Shown here: positions 62,909-64,000 of the stretch, one piece after another
How the letters are laid out: each line of letters starts with the position of its first letter
Numbering within the stretch: position 1 is the first letter of the stretch
DNA from: Bacillota bacterium
GTDB lineage: Bacteria > Bacillota > Sulfobacillia > Sulfobacillales > JAIMBI01
Assembly (NCBI GenBank): GCA_021797815.1
Contig: JAJZYZ010000009.1
Location: forward strand, 1-64,000
DNA: 64,000 nucleotides
Reading direction: 5' to 3'
Notes under the pieces: generated by a model
What the model saw: only the letters and a program-made list of their open reading frames with translations
Database searches by the model: none
What the model was told of the DNA's origin: nothing
Made by a program: the position numbers and the translations under genes

Positions 62909-62943
62909 GCGGCTTCGAGGCTCGGCCTCGGAGCCGCTTTTTT
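62909..62943 (+). terminator. Intrinsic terminator of the suf operon
   Basis: Stem GCGGCTTCGAGGC / GCCTCGGAGCCGC (one mismatch pair) with a three-base loop is followed by TTTTTT. It begins 12 bases past the Rieske stop codon. This is a textbook intrinsic terminator. Confidence 0.93.
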
Positions 62944-62980
62944 ACGTAGGTCATCAAATCGGGCCCCGACCGCCCGGGGG

Positions 62981-63010
62981 TTACGGTGCGCGCCGGGGTT
63001 CGGATAGAAT
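62981..63010 (+). promoter_or_regulatory. Possible promoter for the aldehyde dehydrogenase gene
   Basis: TTACGG and TAGAAT are separated by 18 bases. AGGAGGAG lies close downstream and the gene start is at 63063. The -35 is weak, so confidence is moderate. Confidence 0.45.
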
Positions 63011-63062
63011 AGGAGGAGAAATCCGGCGTCAAGGCCCGCGGGGCCGCCAAGGAGGGTGTCTG

Positions 63063-64000
63063 TTGGAGCTGAAGAACCTGATTGACGGAAAGCCTGTCGC
63101 CCCGTCTTCGGGGCGGTACACCGAAAAGTTTAATCCCGCCACGGGCGAGAAATTGGCCGATGTTCCCCTGTCCGACGCCTCTGACGTCGACCGTGCCGTA
63201 GAAACCGCCCGCAGAGCGTTTAAGAGCTGGCGGCTTACGCCCGCGCCGAAGCGCGGCGAGATTCTCTACCGCGTGGGCCGCATCCTGGAGGAGCGCAAGG
63301 ACGCCATCGCGCGTCTCATGACGCAGGAGATGGGCAAGGTGCTGACCGAGGCCCGCGGCGACGTGCAGGAAGCCATCGACATGGCCTACTACATGGGCGG
63401 CGAGGGGCGGCGCAGCTTCGGCTACACCACCCCGTCAGAGCTTCCGGACAAGTTCGCCTTTGCCATGCGGGACCCCATCGGCGTAGCCGCCATCATCACA
63501 CCCTGGAACTTCCCGGCTGCCATTCCCTCGTGGAAGATGTTTCCCGCGCTGGTGCTGGGCAACACGGTTGTGTTCAAGCCGGCCAGCGACACGCCGCTGG
63601 TTGCGGGAGAGATGGTCAAGATCCTGCATGAGGCCGGCGTGCCAGGCGGTGTGGTCAATCTTGTGTACGGATCCGGGGGCGTGGTGGGCGATGCGCTCCT
63701 TGGCCACCCGGATGTGAAGCTGGTGTCGTTTACAGGTTCGGTGGAGACTGGGCGCCACGTGGCGGAAAAAGCGGGCCACGGTCTGAAGCGGGTGTCCCTG
63801 GAACTCGGGGGCAAGAACGCCGTCCTGGTCATGGATGACGCCAACCTGGATCTCGCCGTGGAGGGCATCCTCTGGAGCGCCTTCGGCACCACGGGCCAGC
63901 GCTGCACCGCCTGTTCGCGCCTTATCGTGCAGCGAGGCATCTACCCCAAGTTGGAAGCGCGCCTTACCGAGCGCATCCAAAAGCTCCGGCTCGGCGACGG
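63063..64000 (+). CDS. Aldehyde dehydrogenase family protein (cut by window edge)
   Basis: Only the first 312 residues are in the window; the frame stays open to the end. The start is a TTG behind AAGGAGGG. Family hallmarks are ITPWNFPAAIPSWKMFPALVLGNTVVFKPAS near residue 140, the cofactor loop SFTGSVETGRHV near 223, the general base in LELGGKNAVLVMDD near 247 and the catalytic cysteine in GTTGQRCTACSR near 282. It oxidises an aldehyde with NAD(P); ALDHs of this text often act on semialdehydes. Substrate unknown. Confidence 0.93.
   Translation, partial: MELKNLIDGKPVAPSSGRYTEKFNPATGEKLADVPLSDASDVDRAVETARRAFKSWRLTPAPKRGEILYRVGRILEERKDAIARLMTQEMGKVLTEARGDVQEAIDMAYYMGGEGRRSFGYTTPSELPDKFAFAMRDPIGVAAIITPWNFPAAIPSWKMFPALVLGNTVVFKPASDTPLVAGEMVKILHEAGVPGGVVNLVYGSGGVVGDALLGHPDVKLVSFTGSVETGRHVAEKAGHGLKRVSLELGGKNAVLVMDDANLDLAVEGILWSAFGTTGQRCTACSRLIVQRGIYPKLEARLTERIQKLRLGD

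Noticed and set aside
1-64000. tRNA, rRNA, insertion sequences, prophage or CRISPR arrays
   Set aside because: No tRNA cloverleaf, rRNA stretch, transposase motif, long terminal inverted repeat or regularly spaced repeat was seen on either strand.

Overview
The window is high-GC DNA (roughly two thirds G+C by eye) from a spore-lineage Firmicute. The evidence is an intact spo0A, Firmicutes-type gene order (scpA-scpB-lysA, deoB-xerD, nusB-folD-xseAB-ispA-dxs-tlyA-nadK-recN), a SufCDSUB assembly line and strong GGAGG ribosome binding sites with many GTG/TTG starts. Heme A and heme O synthesis genes point to an aerobic, cytochrome-oxidase-bearing organism. I cannot name the genus.

Layout. Positions 59-6715 (minus strand) carry der, a serine hydrolase, rpsA, plsC, cmk, aroH and a small zinc-ribbon gene. 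A plus-strand SWIM protein (6770-7798) converges on pncB-rluB-ridA. From 11112 to 16110 lie a two-domain glutaredoxin-like protein, a membrane rhodanese, scpB, scpA, an M50 protease and lysA. Positions 18111-23461 hold pdp, deoB, xerD, ald and nudF, preceded in transcription by an Hfq-like small protein and a protein of unknown function. Then come leucine dehydrogenase, spo0A, an MFS exporter, ctaA, DUF420, ctaB and a metallo-hydrolase. Positions 31865-44943 are a tightly overlapping housekeeping run from accC through Asp23, nusB, a TsaD-like protein, folD, xseA/B, ispA, dxs, tlyA, nadK and recN to a PAP2 protein and a glycosyltransferase. Positions 45983-57276 are a long operon: yqeG, aroE, an A24 peptidase, aroC, aroK, aroB, gcvT, gcvH, gcvPA, gcvPB, glyA, aroQ, efp. 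A divergent promoter region (57277-57442) separates it from sufC-sufD-sufS-sufU-sufB-Rieske, which ends at a clear terminator. A truncated aldehyde dehydrogenase gene closes the window.

The most interesting pattern is in the gaps. The window is packed, with 1-31 bp overlaps common, except for a few long stretches of 0.5-1.0 kb with no credible gene. Most of these lie where other Firmicutes keep sporulation genes: dacB/spmAB/gerW beside rluB and scpB, DUF2953 beside scpB, spoIIA/sigF/spoVA between pdp/deoB and lysA, spoIIM beside nudF/xerD, spoIVB between recN and spo0A, and spoIIIAA-AH (plus accB) between efp and accC. Housekeeping neighbours are intact and spo0A keeps its key residues. I infer a lineage that has lost endospore formation recently enough to leave decayed DNA in place, while keeping Spo0A for another role. 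The synteny is established knowledge. The remnants themselves are only faintly recognisable by eye and need a frameshift-aware search.

Other points of note are an Sm/Hfq-fold protein fused to no other domain, a glutaredoxin-like protein that has lost its CxxC motifs, a TsaD paralogue without metal-binding histidines, probable CTG start codons for accC and the rhodanese gene, and a terminator hairpin lying directly on the lysA ribosome binding site.
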